Counted from the first letter of the stretch, positions 32,278 through 41,885 are shown. The stretch: DNA of 64,000 nt from JAEUMD01 sp050250815 (GCA_050250815.1 JBFWNY010000001.1:1-64000); one strand, 5' to 3'. A program made the numbers and translations. Notes: generated by a model from the letters alone, not told the origin.

Positions 32278-34185
32278 ATGACGCGCAAGACATCTAGCCT
32301 GCGACGTCGTGCCTTCGTTTCTGTCGCCGCGCTCACGTGCGCCGTCGTCGGTCTCGTTGGTCCGCGTTTCGTTGGTGGCTTCGATACCGACCTGTCGTTT
32401 GTCGAGACGGTAGCTGTTCTCGCGGCGACGCCGGACAGCTTCTCGCTCAGCGAAGCCCTCGTGCTGCCGTCGATACCTCAGCTGGTGCTCGAGCGCGGCC
32501 GCGTCTCGATCGCGAAGGATGCGACCGGATCGCCACCATCAGCGTCGGCGGTGGTCGCCATGCTGCAGTCGGGCCGGGCAGGATTGACGCTCGACGATGC
32601 GGTGATCTCGTTCAATCCGATGCTGCGTGCCGAGCCATCAGAAAATTCGGTGGCGGAACCCGGTCTCGCGCCCATCATGGCAGCGCTGATCACGTCGGCC
32701 TTTGTCAATCTCCAGGTGCGTGGTGCAACAGTCCACCTGTCCCTGGGGGGCGGACGTGTCGAAACGCTCGACGGCTTCGACGTTTCGGTCGCGCGCTCGC
32801 GCTCAGGCACACTCGAGGCAACAGGGACGTTCCGACTCCGCAATCGGTCCATCGACTTCACCGCGGCAATCGCACCCTCACGAGCCTCGTCGGAGACCGA
32901 GGCTGGAGAAGCAGCAAAGACCGGATGGCCGATCAACCTGAAGCTCAAGAGCGAGTTGGCGAGCCTCGAAGCCGATGGACTGCTGGTCGCCTCCGACGCC
33001 GTGCAGCTCTACGCCAAGTCCTCCCGCTTCGAGATCGTCGATGCCAAGCAGGTTGCAGCCTGGATGAACACGAGCCTTAGTGGCCCGGTCATTCCGACGC
33101 GGCTCAAGGCGACCGGGGCGTTCGAGCTGTCGCCGAGAGGACTTTCCTTCATCGATGCGACATTCCTGATCGACGCCAACGAGGCGGTCGGCACGCTCGG
33201 CCTGAAGCTCAGCGGGGTCCGCCCGGCATTCGACGGTACACTGGCGTTCGAAAAGCTCGACCTCACCGCGTATCAAGCGAAGCAGCCAGCAGATAGCCCG
33301 CCACTGGCACCTGGCTCGGAGACGGGCGCCGACCAGGCTGCAATCCAATTGCTGCAACTCTTCGACGCGGACCTGCGCGTGTCCGCCAACAGCGTCAAGG
33401 GAGCCAATTTCTCGTTCGGGCGCAGCGCGGCATCGCTCAACCTCAAGGACGGGACGGTCCGTGCCGATATTGCGGAGCTGGAATTCGGTCGCGGCGGCCG
33501 TTGTGGTGGACAGCTCACCATTGCCGGTGCAGGTGCCTCGCCGGTCATCGCGTTGCGTGGCAAGGTGGAAGCCATCGACATCGGCTTCCTCTCTTCGCTG
33601 CTGTGGGATTATCCGGCCGTGTCGGGCAAAGGCGGGCTTACGCTGGACGTGACCGCCCGCGGCGTGAGCCTCTCCGAGATTCTGCGCTCTCTCAGCGGCA
33701 AGACAAGCGTTGTCGTACCGTCGGGCGGCGAGATCGGCATCGACGTCAAGACGCTGGCCGCGACGGTGCGAGCCCAGCCGCAGACGGGATGGGGTGCTGC
33801 CGGCGCACGTTCACGGACATCGGTCGAGGGCCTCACCGCCGAAATGTCCCTGGACCGTGGCAGGCTCGTCTTGGATCGTGTCAGCGCGCGCGCCGGTGAT
33901 TCCGTCCTGACCGCGCACGGCAGTGTTGGAGTGGCGAGCCGGCAGGCCGAACTTGCCATCGGTATTGCGCATCGCGCGCCGTCCACGGCCGCGCCCGAGA
34001 CAACGCCCCCTGTTTTAGGCACGGCCACCGCAGCCGGCGCGATCGCACCACCGGGGGACGCAGGCCAGACGGTCGGCGCCGTGCTGATCTCGGGCAATCT
34101 TGACGCGCCCGATGTCCGCTTCGTGCAGGTTTTGCAGCCGCCTGGATCGCCGGCTTCGCCGGAGCCGTCGGGTGCCAAGCCCTGA
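32278..34185 (+). CDS. AsmA-like envelope protein
   Basis: A 635-residue protein with an N-terminal membrane anchor (AFVSVAALTCAVVGLVGPRFVGG). It has a long beta-rich periplasmic body and the AsmA C-terminal region, including GKGGLTLDVTARGVSLSEILRSLSGK and VEGLTAEMSLDRGRLVLDRVSARAGDSVLTAHGSV. AsmA-like proteins are thought to bridge inner and outer membranes and move phospholipids. The end (about 585-635) is a low-complexity Pro/Ala tail. The ATG at 32278 lacks a strong ribosome-binding site; one at 32185 would add 31 residues. The convergent M15-like gene follows after 31 bp. Confidence 0.83.
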   Translation: MTRKTSSLRRRAFVSVAALTCAVVGLVGPRFVGGFDTDLSFVETVAVLAATPDSFSLSEALVLPSIPQLVLERGRVSIAKDATGSPPSASAVVAMLQSGRAGLTLDDAVISFNPMLRAEPSENSVAEPGLAPIMAALITSAFVNLQVRGATVHLSLGGGRVETLDGFDVSVARSRSGTLEATGTFRLRNRSIDFTAAIAPSRASSETEAGEAAKTGWPINLKLKSELASLEADGLLVASDAVQLYAKSSRFEIVDAKQVAAWMNTSLSGPVIPTRLKATGAFELSPRGLSFIDATFLIDANEAVGTLGLKLSGVRPAFDGTLAFEKLDLTAYQAKQPADSPPLAPGSETGADQAAIQLLQLFDADLRVSANSVKGANFSFGRSAASLNLKDGTVRADIAELEFGRGGRCGGQLTIAGAGASPVIALRGKVEAIDIGFLSSLLWDYPAVSGKGGLTLDVTARGVSLSEILRSLSGKTSVVVPSGGEIGIDVKTLAATVRAQPQTGWGAAGARSRTSVEGLTAEMSLDRGRLVLDRVSARAGDSVLTAHGSVGVASRQAELAIGIAHRAPSTAAPETTPPVLGTATAAGAIAPPGDAGQTVGAVLISGNLDAPDVRFVQVLQPPGSPASPEPSGAKP

Positions 34186-34216
34186 GACGGCGCGGCAGAA
34201 CGGGGCCGGTGCCGCT

Positions 34217-35284
34217 TCACCAGGTGCGGCGCGCGCCGTTGTCGATGTGGAAGAAGCCCAGCGGATAGCGCTTCAGGCCGCCGACCTCGGGCCGCGCTTC
34301 CAGATAGCGCAGCAAGCCCGCCGTGCGTCCGACCACGCGGAAGTCGATCGCCTGGCAACTCAGATGGAACGACTGAGGCGCCCCGCCGACGCGGCGGTTG
34401 CGGTCCGGATCGCGGAACGTCGACAGCACCTGAACCTCGCCGAAGCGCTGGGCTACGTCGTAGAGCACGCCGAGGAGGTCGTTGGGCAGGCAGCGCTCAG
34501 GAGTATCGTCCTGAAAATGCACCTTCTTGACGATCCCGGAGCCGTGCGAGGTTTTTTTGCTGCCCAGAATGCGCGGTGCGGGCGGCGGCACGATCGCCTT
34601 CTCGATGATGACGCCACGATCGCCCTTGGCTTTCTCGTCGCGCGGCTGCGGGGAGATTACGAACGCCGCCGGCGTTGCAGCGACCCTGGCGCTCTCGCGC
34701 TCGGTGTCGTCGCGTGATGTCGCGCCCGAGGTATCTCCGCCCCCGTTCGATCCGCGCAGAGGGCGCACGCGCGGCATCCGCGCCGGCTCGGGCCCGAACG
34801 TGTCAGCGCGCAGGCCCAAGGCTGGCGGGACGGCGACGGTCTTTGCGATGATGCTGTCGGCTGGTGCCTCTTCGGCATCGATGCGCGGGGCATCGATGGC
34901 GCTGCGTAGCGCGCTGGCGGCACCAGGCGTGAGGAGCGCCAAACGGTCGCCGCGAGGTGCGGCAGGGCGCGAAGCATCATCAGCCGGCGTTGCCCCGAGC
35001 GACGATAAGGCTCCGCCGGCGCTGGCTGGGCTGGTCTGGGTGAGGGAAGCATCGTGATGCGCCGCGACCGCGCGTCCCTTGCCAGTACCCTCGAGCTGGC
35101 CGACGAGCACGACGGCGCTCTGCAGTACGATGCTGGCGGTGATGAATAGCAGGATGGAGATGGCTGCGGCGCGCTCGGCGGCGTGCAGGCCATGGCGGCT
35201 CGCCAGTCGTGCAAAGCCGACGACGGCCTTGCGGCGGAGTCTGCGAAAGATCGCTCGGGCAGGGGATGGCAACGCAAATCGCAC
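34217..35284 (-). CDS. DUF882/M15-like murein-peptidase-related protein
   Basis: A 355-residue inner-membrane-anchored protein. One membrane segment lies near residues 40-62 (AAAISILLFITASIVLQSAVVLVGQ). A long proline- and charge-rich stretch follows, and the C-terminal domain (about 230-355) belongs to the DUF882/peptidase M15 group, related to YcbK. The putative zinc-site segments are SFHLSCQAIDFRV and GFFHIDNGARRTW. Such enzymes cut peptidoglycan cross-links in the periplasm. No zinc ligand appears to be lost. It lies between the AsmA-like gene (convergent) and glpD. Confidence 0.83.
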   Translation of the reverse strand: MRFALPSPARAIFRRLRRKAVVGFARLASRHGLHAAERAAAISILLFITASIVLQSAVVLVGQLEGTGKGRAVAAHHDASLTQTSPASAGGALSSLGATPADDASRPAAPRGDRLALLTPGAASALRSAIDAPRIDAEEAPADSIIAKTVAVPPALGLRADTFGPEPARMPRVRPLRGSNGGGDTSGATSRDDTERESARVAATPAAFVISPQPRDEKAKGDRGVIIEKAIVPPPAPRILGSKKTSHGSGIVKKVHFQDDTPERCLPNDLLGVLYDVAQRFGEVQVLSTFRDPDRNRRVGGAPQSFHLSCQAIDFRVVGRTAGLLRYLEARPEVGGLKRYPLGFFHIDNGARRTW

Positions 35285-35421
35285 GGCTCTTCAACCTTCT
35301 CGTCGGGAGAGGGGCGGCACGCGATTACCAGGGCCCGAGGCTATCGTGCCGCAGAGCCGTTAACGGCGGCTTAAGCCGCGTCGCAAAAAGGGAAATTCTA
35401 GGCCGGGCTGGCGCGGGAGCT

Positions 35422-36975
35422 TCAGGTGGCGCGGCCGTCGGAACCGGCGATCAGGCTGGCCAAGTGGGCTTCGGCCTCGCGGCGCAGCTCGGACGTCATG
35501 GCAAGGCCCGCCTTGGTTCGCCTCCACAGGATGTCGGCAGGCGTCTTTGCCCACTCGTGGTCGATAAGATAGCGGGCCTCGCGCTCCGTGAGCCCGCCGC
35601 CGAGGTCGCGCCCGAGGTCATCCACGTTGCGGGCTCCAGCCAGGATGTTCTCGGCCCGCGTACCGTGACGGCGCAGCAGGCCCATGATGACATCCGTGGG
35701 CAGTGCGCGATGGCCGGCCAATGCGTCGCGGGCGAACGCCTCGAAATCGGCTTCGGGAATGTCGCCACCGGGCAGTGGCGCGTGCGCGGTCCACGACGGC
35801 CGTAAGGGACGGGGTGCATGGGGAGCCAGGAGATCGACGGCTGCCTCGGCCAGTCTCCGGTAGGTTGTTACCTTGCCGCCGACCACCAGGAGCAACGGCG
35901 GCGCACTGCCGCCGGGGGCATCGAGCGCCAGCCGGTAGTCACGCGACACCTTGGAAGCACTTTCGGAGCCGTCGTCGTCGAGTGGCCGTACACCCGCGAA
36001 GCGCCAGACGATGTGCGCGCCGGTCAACGGCGTTCGGACGAAGGCATTGGCGACGCCCAGCAGATAGCTTTCCTCCTCGCCGGAGACGCGGACATCGGTG
36101 GGATCGCCACTGTAGGGAACGTCGGTGGTGCCGATCAGAGTGAAACGCTGGGCGAACGGCAGCAGGAAGACGACGCGGCCGTCGTGCGCCTGCAGCAGGT
36201 AGGCATCGTCGGCGCCCACGATGCGCGGGACGACGATATGGCTGCCTTTGACGAGCCGTACCGCGAGCGCCTGTCCGGCGGGACTGCCGCGGCGGATCAC
36301 GTCGGCTGCGACGCGGCCAGCCCAGGGGCCGGCAGCATTCACCAGCATGCGCGCCCTGAACTGGCTGACCGCACCAAGGTCGTCGCTCGCGGTCAACAGC
36401 CAGCCGCCGCTTTCCGCTACCGCCGAGGTGACGGCATGGCGGGTCACGACACGCGCGCCTTGGGCTGCGGCCTGGAGGGCGACGAGCACCACGAGCCGCG
36501 CATCATCCACCCAGCAGTCCCAGTAGGTGAAGCCGTGGTCGAGGTGCTGCGCCAGCGCCCTGCCGGCGGGGTCGGAGGCGAGCTCGATGCTGCCGGACCC
36601 GGGGATGCGCCGGCGTCGGGCGAGGTTGTCATAGAGCAGCAGGCCCGTGCGCATCAGCAGGCGCGAGCGCATGCCGGGAGCATGTGGCACGACGAAGCGC
36701 ATCGGCCAGATGATGTGCGGCGCGTTCGCCAGCAGCATTTCTCGCTCCGCGAGCGATTCCGCGACCAGCCGAAACGCGTAGTGCTCGAGGTAACGCAGGC
36801 CGCCGTGGATCAGTTTCGAGCTCGCGGAGGACGTGCCCGACGCAAGGTCATCGCGCTCCAGCAGAAGGACGCTCAATCCCCGGCCGGCGGCGTCCGCGGC
36901 GATGCCGCAGCCGTTGATGCCGCCTCCAATGACGGCAAGGTCGAAGGTCTCCGATGGCGGCGAATCAGGTCGCAT
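35422..36975 (-). CDS. glpD: Aerobic glycerol-3-phosphate dehydrogenase GlpD
   Basis: A 517-residue FAD enzyme that oxidises glycerol-3-phosphate to dihydroxyacetone phosphate at the inner membrane and feeds electrons to quinone. The FAD-binding N terminus reads DLAVIGGGINGCGIAADAAGRGLSVLLLERDDLASGTSSASSKLIHGGLRYLE. Further family segments are VNAAGPWAG, LIGTTDVPY and RPLDDDGSESASKVSRDY. It follows the sodium symporter gene by nine bp and is probably its operon partner, downstream of gpsA, so making and burning glycerol-3-phosphate are encoded in one run. Confidence 0.95.
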   Translation of the reverse strand: MRPDSPPSETFDLAVIGGGINGCGIAADAAGRGLSVLLLERDDLASGTSSASSKLIHGGLRYLEHYAFRLVAESLAEREMLLANAPHIIWPMRFVVPHAPGMRSRLLMRTGLLLYDNLARRRRIPGSGSIELASDPAGRALAQHLDHGFTYWDCWVDDARLVVLVALQAAAQGARVVTRHAVTSAVAESGGWLLTASDDLGAVSQFRARMLVNAAGPWAGRVAADVIRRGSPAGQALAVRLVKGSHIVVPRIVGADDAYLLQAHDGRVVFLLPFAQRFTLIGTTDVPYSGDPTDVRVSGEEESYLLGVANAFVRTPLTGAHIVWRFAGVRPLDDDGSESASKVSRDYRLALDAPGGSAPPLLLVVGGKVTTYRRLAEAAVDLLAPHAPRPLRPSWTAHAPLPGGDIPEADFEAFARDALAGHRALPTDVIMGLLRRHGTRAENILAGARNVDDLGRDLGGGLTEREARYLIDHEWAKTPADILWRRTKAGLAMTSELRREAEAHLASLIAGSDGRAT

Positions 36976-36984
36976 CGCCTTGGA

Positions 36985-38775
36985 TCATAGCGGAGCGGGC
37001 GGCCGCCGCAGGAGCGCAATCGTCTGCTGGGCCCGCCCGCGCGGCCGAGGTGTGATGAGCGAGACAAGGGCGGTCACGACGAGACCGGCGGCGAAACCCA
37101 GTGCACCGGCCGCGGTAGGCCGGATACCCCACCAGTTGGCGACCGAGTGCGCCGCCTCGGTAAGCGCCGCATGAAGCGTTGCCTTGTCGGCCGCCTCGGC
37201 TGCCTGCCAGGCATCGCGCGCCGCCTCGAAGTCGAGCACCGCACCGTAGCCGGCGGAGGACAGTACGCTCCACTGCTCGTAGAACGCGACGGGGAAGAGT
37301 GTGCTGGCGATGATGTAGTACAGCGTCAGCCCGGCTCCCACGATGAGACCTGCTACAGCACCGGCTGCTGTCGCGCGGCCCCACCAGAGCCCGAGCAGCA
37401 CGGCAGGGGCGAGGCCGCCCGCAACCAGCGAGAGGCCCCAGGACAGCAGCGTCAGGATGTCGGCGGTCTCCAGCGAGACCAGGGCACCAGCCGCCGCGAC
37501 CACGAGGACAATTGCGCCATGGGCGGCGATCGTCGCCAGGGGCGATGTGGCGCGGCGCGTGTCAGCCACCTGGCCCGTCAAGTCGCGCACAGCGGCTTTC
37601 AGCATCCACAGCGCAGCGGCAATGCCTGACAGCGCCGCCACGGCCGCCACGGCGATGCGCGGTGCAAACGGCAACTGCTTCAGCGCCAGCATCAGGAACA
37701 GCGCCCCGTCGGTCGCGATAGCGATGTCCGACAGGCGCAGGCGCGTCGGCGGATCATCGAGCCCGGCGCAGGCGGCAGTCACGGCGTCCTGAGAGACCGG
37801 CGCCGCACCGCAGATCGTGAACAGCGCGCGCTTGTCTGCTTCGAACAGAGCGGCTGGCAACTGGTTGACGTCGAGACCGACGACCGTGGTCAGCAGCGCC
37901 AGGCGCGCTTCGGCCGCCAGTGGCGGCAAAGCAAGCAGCGCGACGATGATCAGGGTCGCCGCGAAAGCAACAATGAGGCGGGCATCGCCGTTGTCGCGCG
38001 CGGCCGTGGTGCGGACCGCGAGCGCCGGCAGGGCCGCAACACCCAGCGACAGGGCCAGGATCGTCATCAGCGTCTGCGGCATGCTGGACGTGAGGAATGG
38101 CCGAAGGTAGGCCTTCATCGTCACCGGGTCGGCAAGCTCGCTTTCGAGCAGCACAAGTTCCTGCGCCGAGATCGCCTGCAGAGCCGGTCCATAGGCGAGC
38201 TGGGGGAGAAGATCGGCAATTGCCGTCGAGCCGAGCGTCGCCAGGTAGAGCGGCAACGCGAGCGCGGCAACGATCACCGGCAGCAGCAGCGCCTGCATCA
38301 TCGTAATTGCACCGGCGCCGAGCAGCAGCGAAAGCGTGACAACGGCGAGCAGGATGGCGGCAAGGCTTTCCGGTCCGTGCCACCCGCTTGCGAACTCGAC
38401 TGCCTTGGCGACGGCCGAGATCTCGGCGGCAACGAGCGGCACGGTTGCCAGCCAGAGAACGACGGCGGCGAGTGCTGCAGCGATGCGGCCATATCTGGCC
38501 CGGCACAGCGAGATCGGTCCGAGTGCATCGACGCGCTGCATCTGGGGCGCCACCAGCAGGCCGCTCAACGCGACGCCACCCATCAGGCCCACGAGCACCG
38601 CCAGTCCATCGTGGCCCAGGGCGAACAGGCTGCCGGCAAGCGCGAAGATCATCGCGCCGGACAGGCGGTCGCTGGCAAGGGCCAGCGCTCCGGTCATGAG
38701 GCCGAGGGCATGCTTTGTGTCGGCCGCGCCGCTCGCGGGCGCCGACGCGATGGATGCGTGTTCCGCCGCGCTCAT
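36985..38775 (-). CDS. Sodium:solute symporter, large subunit (ActP-like)
   Basis: A 596-residue inner-membrane transporter of the SSS family, with about 13 hydrophobic helices. The core helices contain TKHALGLMTGALALASDRLSGA and RARYGRIAAALAAVVLWLATVPLVAAEI. It belongs to the group that pairs with a small DUF4212 membrane protein, usually carrying carboxylates such as acetate or propionate. I chose the ATG at 38775 because GGAG lies nine bases upstream and the frame overlaps the DUF4212 stop as ATGA. The substrate is inferred. Its place just before glpD raises the chance of glycerol-linked or carboxylate uptake. Confidence 0.85.
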   Translation of the reverse strand: MSAAEHASIASAPASGAADTKHALGLMTGALALASDRLSGAMIFALAGSLFALGHDGLAVLVGLMGGVALSGLLVAPQMQRVDALGPISLCRARYGRIAAALAAVVLWLATVPLVAAEISAVAKAVEFASGWHGPESLAAILLAVVTLSLLLGAGAITMMQALLLPVIVAALALPLYLATLGSTAIADLLPQLAYGPALQAISAQELVLLESELADPVTMKAYLRPFLTSSMPQTLMTILALSLGVAALPALAVRTTAARDNGDARLIVAFAATLIIVALLALPPLAAEARLALLTTVVGLDVNQLPAALFEADKRALFTICGAAPVSQDAVTAACAGLDDPPTRLRLSDIAIATDGALFLMLALKQLPFAPRIAVAAVAALSGIAAALWMLKAAVRDLTGQVADTRRATSPLATIAAHGAIVLVVAAAGALVSLETADILTLLSWGLSLVAGGLAPAVLLGLWWGRATAAGAVAGLIVGAGLTLYYIIASTLFPVAFYEQWSVLSSAGYGAVLDFEAARDAWQAAEAADKATLHAALTEAAHSVANWWGIRPTAAGALGFAAGLVVTALVSLITPRPRGRAQQTIALLRRPPAPL

Positions 38776-39116
38776 TTGTTCGCTCCGCTTCGTCCCCGGG
38801 CATGCGCGCTGGCATCGGATGTTGTGATGCGGTCGATGCGCCGCTGCCGTATCGCAGAAACGAGAAGCAGGATGGCCAGCGCCAGAAGTATGCCCTGGCT
38901 CGCCGCGTAATAGCCGAGTGGGATGCCCATGACGGCCACGGCTTCGAGCTGCTGAGCCGCCATCGGCACGAGCAGAACGAAGAACATCCAGCCGAGTAAC
39001 GCTAGGATCGCAAGGCGCCGCGTGCGCTGCCAATAGACGCCTATGCCGGAGCTTGGGTCAGCCGTCGCTTGCGGCTGGGGTGCTTGCGGCACGGGTGAAG
39101 GAGCGTCCGAGGTCAC
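38772..39116 (-). CDS. DUF4212 small subunit of sodium symporter
   Basis: A 114-residue protein with two membrane segments (LAILALLGWMFFVLLVPMAA and YYAASQGILLALAILLLVSAI) and the family segment GYYAASQGILLAL. DUF4212 proteins accompany VC_2705-type SSS transporters and are thought to be needed for their function. The start is GTG at 39116, supported by AGGGAGG just upstream. The stop codon overlaps the large subunit start. It lies ten bp after gpsA, so gpsA, the symporter pair and glpD probably form an operon. Confidence 0.85.
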   Translation of the reverse strand: MTSDAPSPVPQAPQPQATADPSSGIGVYWQRTRRLAILALLGWMFFVLLVPMAAQQLEAVAVMGIPLGYYAASQGILLALAILLLVSAIRQRRIDRITTSDASAHARGRSGANK

Positions 39117-39126
39117 GTGCCCTCCC

Positions 39127-40125
39127 TTAAGCTTCGGCGCGGAACGGACGCGCCAACAGTGCGGCGATCGCGTCGTCGACTGTCGCTTCACCCTCGACGA
39201 TGGCGTTGACGGCTTGCGCGATCGGCACATCGACGCCTCTCTCTCTCGCGATGCGAACGACGGCGGCGGCCGTCCACACGCCTTCTGTCACCGCCTTCCG
39301 GCTGCCCAGCACGTCGGCAAGGCTGCGGCCCTCCCCGAGAGCTCGGCCGAGGCTCATGTTGCGGGACTGCGGGCTGCCGCAGGTGAGTATCAGGTCGCCG
39401 AGGCCCGAAAGGCCCATGAACGTCTGCGGATCGGCGCCGAGCGCCGCACCGAAGCGGGTCAGCTCCGCGAAGCCGCGCGCTACGAGTGCCGCATGCGCGC
39501 TGGCGCCGAGTGCCTTGCCCGCGACGATGCCGGCGGCGATGGCGAGCACGTTCTTGACCGCACCGCCGATCTCGACGCCGCGCCGGTCGCCTGACCAATA
39601 GAGACGGAACTGGCGGTAGCCGAGGGCCTCGGCAAGCTGGCGGCCGAGCTGCTCGCCGTCGCACGCGAGGGTCAGCGCAGTGGGAAGCCCGCGCGCGACG
39701 TCGGCGGCGAACGACGGGCCGGAGAGTGACGCCAGCCGCGCCTCGGGCAGCGTCTCGGCGAGTACGTCGCCCATCAACCGCCCGGTCGCGCGCTCGATTC
39801 CCTTGGCGCAGTTGACGACAGGCTTGCCGGGCGCCATGGCACCGCGCAGCTCGGCCGCGACGTTGCGCACGTGCTGAGCCGGTGCAACCATGAGGATCAC
39901 GTCCGCGCTGGCGATCTGGTCGAGGCTGGATGTGGCTTTCAGCGCGGGATCGAGCGGCACGCCGGGCAGGAACTGCGCGTTGACGTGACGCTCGTTGATG
40001 TCGTGGACGACCTCGGCCTCGCGTGCCCACAGCGTCACGCGGCGACCCGCAAGCCGTAGGGTTTGCGCAAGGGCCGTTCCCCAGGCTCCGCCGCCAATGA
40101 CGCCGATGTTGTCGAAACCGCTCAA
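39127..40125 (-). CDS. gpsA: NAD(P)H-dependent glycerol-3-phosphate dehydrogenase GpsA
   Basis: A 332-residue enzyme that reduces dihydroxyacetone phosphate to sn-glycerol-3-phosphate for phospholipid synthesis. The Rossmann motif is NIGVIGGGAWGTALAQ near residue 6. VNCAKGIE, SLSGPSFAADVARGLPTALTLA, VEIGGAVKNVLAIAAGI and GLSGLGDLILTC are diagnostic, and the lysine in AVKN is the known catalytic residue of the family. It is downstream of tsaD on the same strand, with a LysR remnant in the gap. In several Alphaproteobacteria tsaD and gpsA are adjacent. Confidence 0.97.
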   Translation of the reverse strand: MSGFDNIGVIGGGAWGTALAQTLRLAGRRVTLWAREAEVVHDINERHVNAQFLPGVPLDPALKATSSLDQIASADVILMVAPAQHVRNVAAELRGAMAPGKPVVNCAKGIERATGRLMGDVLAETLPEARLASLSGPSFAADVARGLPTALTLACDGEQLGRQLAEALGYRQFRLYWSGDRRGVEIGGAVKNVLAIAAGIVAGKALGASAHAALVARGFAELTRFGAALGADPQTFMGLSGLGDLILTCGSPQSRNMSLGRALGEGRSLADVLGSRKAVTEGVWTAAAVVRIARERGVDVPIAQAVNAIVEGEATVDDAIAALLARPFRAEA

Positions 40126-40237
40126 CAGCCCCTCCGCCCCCGGCCCAACGCCACGGGCTGGGCCATTGCTATTCTAGAGCAGGTTCTCGCCGCGTGGAAC
40201 GGCGGGCGCGTCCGGTTGCATTCGGGAAATGATCCAA
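40126..40237. other. Gap between gpsA and the LysR remnant
   Basis: About 110 bases upstream of gpsA with no feature I can support. The gpsA promoter may lie here. Confidence 0.3.
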
Positions 40238-40420
40238 TCATGACTTTCGATTGTAGAAGGGAGCCGCGGTCCGCTTGCGCAGCCACTGATTGCCAGGGTC
40301 GGCATGCATGCGCGGATGCCAGGACAAAAGCATCTGGAACTCCGTCGTGACTATCGCTCCGGTCCGGGTGGCCAGGGCAACCCGGCGCGCCTTGTGAAAT
40401 CGCTCGCCGATGGCGAGTCG
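40238..40420 (-). pseudogene. C-terminal remnant of a LysR-family regulator
   Basis: The minus-strand frame ending at 40238 reads EFQMLLSWHPRMHADPGNQWLRKR near its end. This matches the conserved end of LysR regulators (WHPRxxxDPAHxWLR). Upstream in the same frame, ADRIFRRLAIGERF could align with the less conserved VPRRLA region. There is no start codon, helix-turn-helix or co-inducer domain. The piece lies in the 485-bp gap between tsaD and gpsA. It is likely a decayed LysR gene or a trace of a rearrangement. A functional short product is unlikely. Confidence 0.6.
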
Positions 40421-40610
40421 GCGGAATATTCGGTCGGCGGCTATGGCGCCGACACACTCAAGGCCACGCTCACGCTGACCCGCGCGGAAGATATCGTCAC
40501 CGCGCATGTCGAGTCGGAGGCGTTGCAGCAGAACTCATCAGCACCACGAAACCGGCGGCGCTCTTCCCTCACGGCGGAGTGCCGCCAACTCGCACGGCGC
40601 GGCACGATAC

Positions 40611-41738
40611 CTAAGCTTTCGCGCCCTTGAGGCCTGCGCCCAGTACGGGCACGGCTTCGGTGTCGAGCGGCCAACGCGGACGCGCAGGCGCGTCCAATCC
40701 ATCGACGTCCCCGAGCGCCAGCCGCTCGGCCCCCGCCCAAGCGACCATCGCGCCGTTGTCGGTACACAGGCTGATCGGCGGTGCGTGGAAGCCATAGCCG
40801 TGCGCGGCGCAAAGTCCTGTCAGCGCCTGCCGCAGGGCGGTGTTGGCGGCCACGCCGCCCGCGACGACCAGATGCCGGCCGCCATGTTTCGCCGCGGCGC
40901 CAGCGAGCGTCGTCGCCTCGTAGATCTCGAACGCGCGGGCGACGCGGTCAGCCACGGCCTCTGTAACGGCGGCCTGAAAGCCAGCGGTGAGGTCCGCGAT
41001 ATCGCGTTCCGTCAACGGTGCGGCCGCCAGCGCCGCCTGCCGTACGGCGGTCTTGAGGCCCGCGAACGAGAAGTGCGCTTCCGGTCGGCCCTTCATCGGG
41101 CGCGGAAATGCGAAGCGGCTCGCGTCGCCTGCGCGCGCCGCGGCTTCAACCGCCGGGCCGCCTGGCATGGGCAGGCCGAGCAGTTTGGCGGTCTTGTCGA
41201 ACGCTTCTCCCAGAGCATCGTCGATGGTCGTGCCGATGCGGCGGTAGGAGCCGACTTCTTCCACTGCGATGAGCTGCGTGTGGCCGCCGGAGACGAGCAG
41301 CAGCAGGTAGGGCGGGCGAAGGCCGTCGGTGAGACCAACGGTGAGGGCGTGTGCTTCCAGGTGATTGACGGCGACGAGTGGCTTGCCCGTTGCCATTGCG
41401 AGCGCCTTGCCGGTGATCAGCCCGACGATAAGCCCACCGATCAGTCCCGGGCCCGCTGTCGCGGCAATGGCATCGAGACGGGTGAGCTTCACGCCGGCCT
41501 CGTCGAGTGCTGCGGCGATCAGCTCGTCGAGGCATTCGACGTGCGCGCGCGCCGCGATCTCCGGAACGACGCCGCCGAATGCGCGGTGCTTCTCCCACTG
41601 CGAGCGGACGACGTTGGCGAGGATGCGGCCGCTGCCGTCGCTGCCGCGTGTCACAACGGCGGCGGCGGTCTCGTCGCAGCTCGTCTCGATGCCCAGAACG
41701 ACGGTTGCGTGAGGCAGTAGCGTCAGCGTGGCGGTCAT
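40611..41738 (-). CDS. tsaD: tRNA N6-adenosine threonylcarbamoyltransferase TsaD
   Basis: A 375-residue ASKHA-fold enzyme that, with TsaB and TsaE, places threonylcarbamoyl on A37 of tRNAs that read ANN codons. The start region reads VLGIETSCDETAAAVV. Metal ligands fall in AVNHLEAHAL (the HxxxH motif), and LLVSGGHTQLI, GTTIDDALGEAFDK, PGGPAVE and GGVAANTALR are all standard. It is divergent from hemC, with 147 bp between them holding both promoters. Confidence 0.97.
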   Translation of the reverse strand: MTATLTLLPHATVVLGIETSCDETAAAVVTRGSDGSGRILANVVRSQWEKHRAFGGVVPEIAARAHVECLDELIAAALDEAGVKLTRLDAIAATAGPGLIGGLIVGLITGKALAMATGKPLVAVNHLEAHALTVGLTDGLRPPYLLLLVSGGHTQLIAVEEVGSYRRIGTTIDDALGEAFDKTAKLLGLPMPGGPAVEAAARAGDASRFAFPRPMKGRPEAHFSFAGLKTAVRQAALAAAPLTERDIADLTAGFQAAVTEAVADRVARAFEIYEATTLAGAAAKHGGRHLVVAGGVAANTALRQALTGLCAAHGYGFHAPPISLCTDNGAMVAWAGAERLALGDVDGLDAPARPRWPLDTEAVPVLGAGLKGAKA

Positions 41739-41885
41739 GGTCCTGTCGGGCTTGGATCGCGCATTTGCGTTCGCGGCGGGAGGCGGGCATTAATGGCGCC
41801 GCGCGGAGCCCGAAGCGGTGGTCGCCGCGCCTCCATGGACTACGTCCGTCGCCACGATTTCCGCCTAGCATCCGGAGCCACGCGC

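Noticed and set aside
36985..38815. Several plus- and minus-strand open frames overlapping the symporter gene
   Set aside because: The symporter frame alone has membrane helices and family motifs.
40304..40630. Plus-strand open frame of 108 codons in the tsaD-gpsA gap
   Set aside because: It has no family motif, and the minus strand in the same place holds a recognisable LysR remnant.
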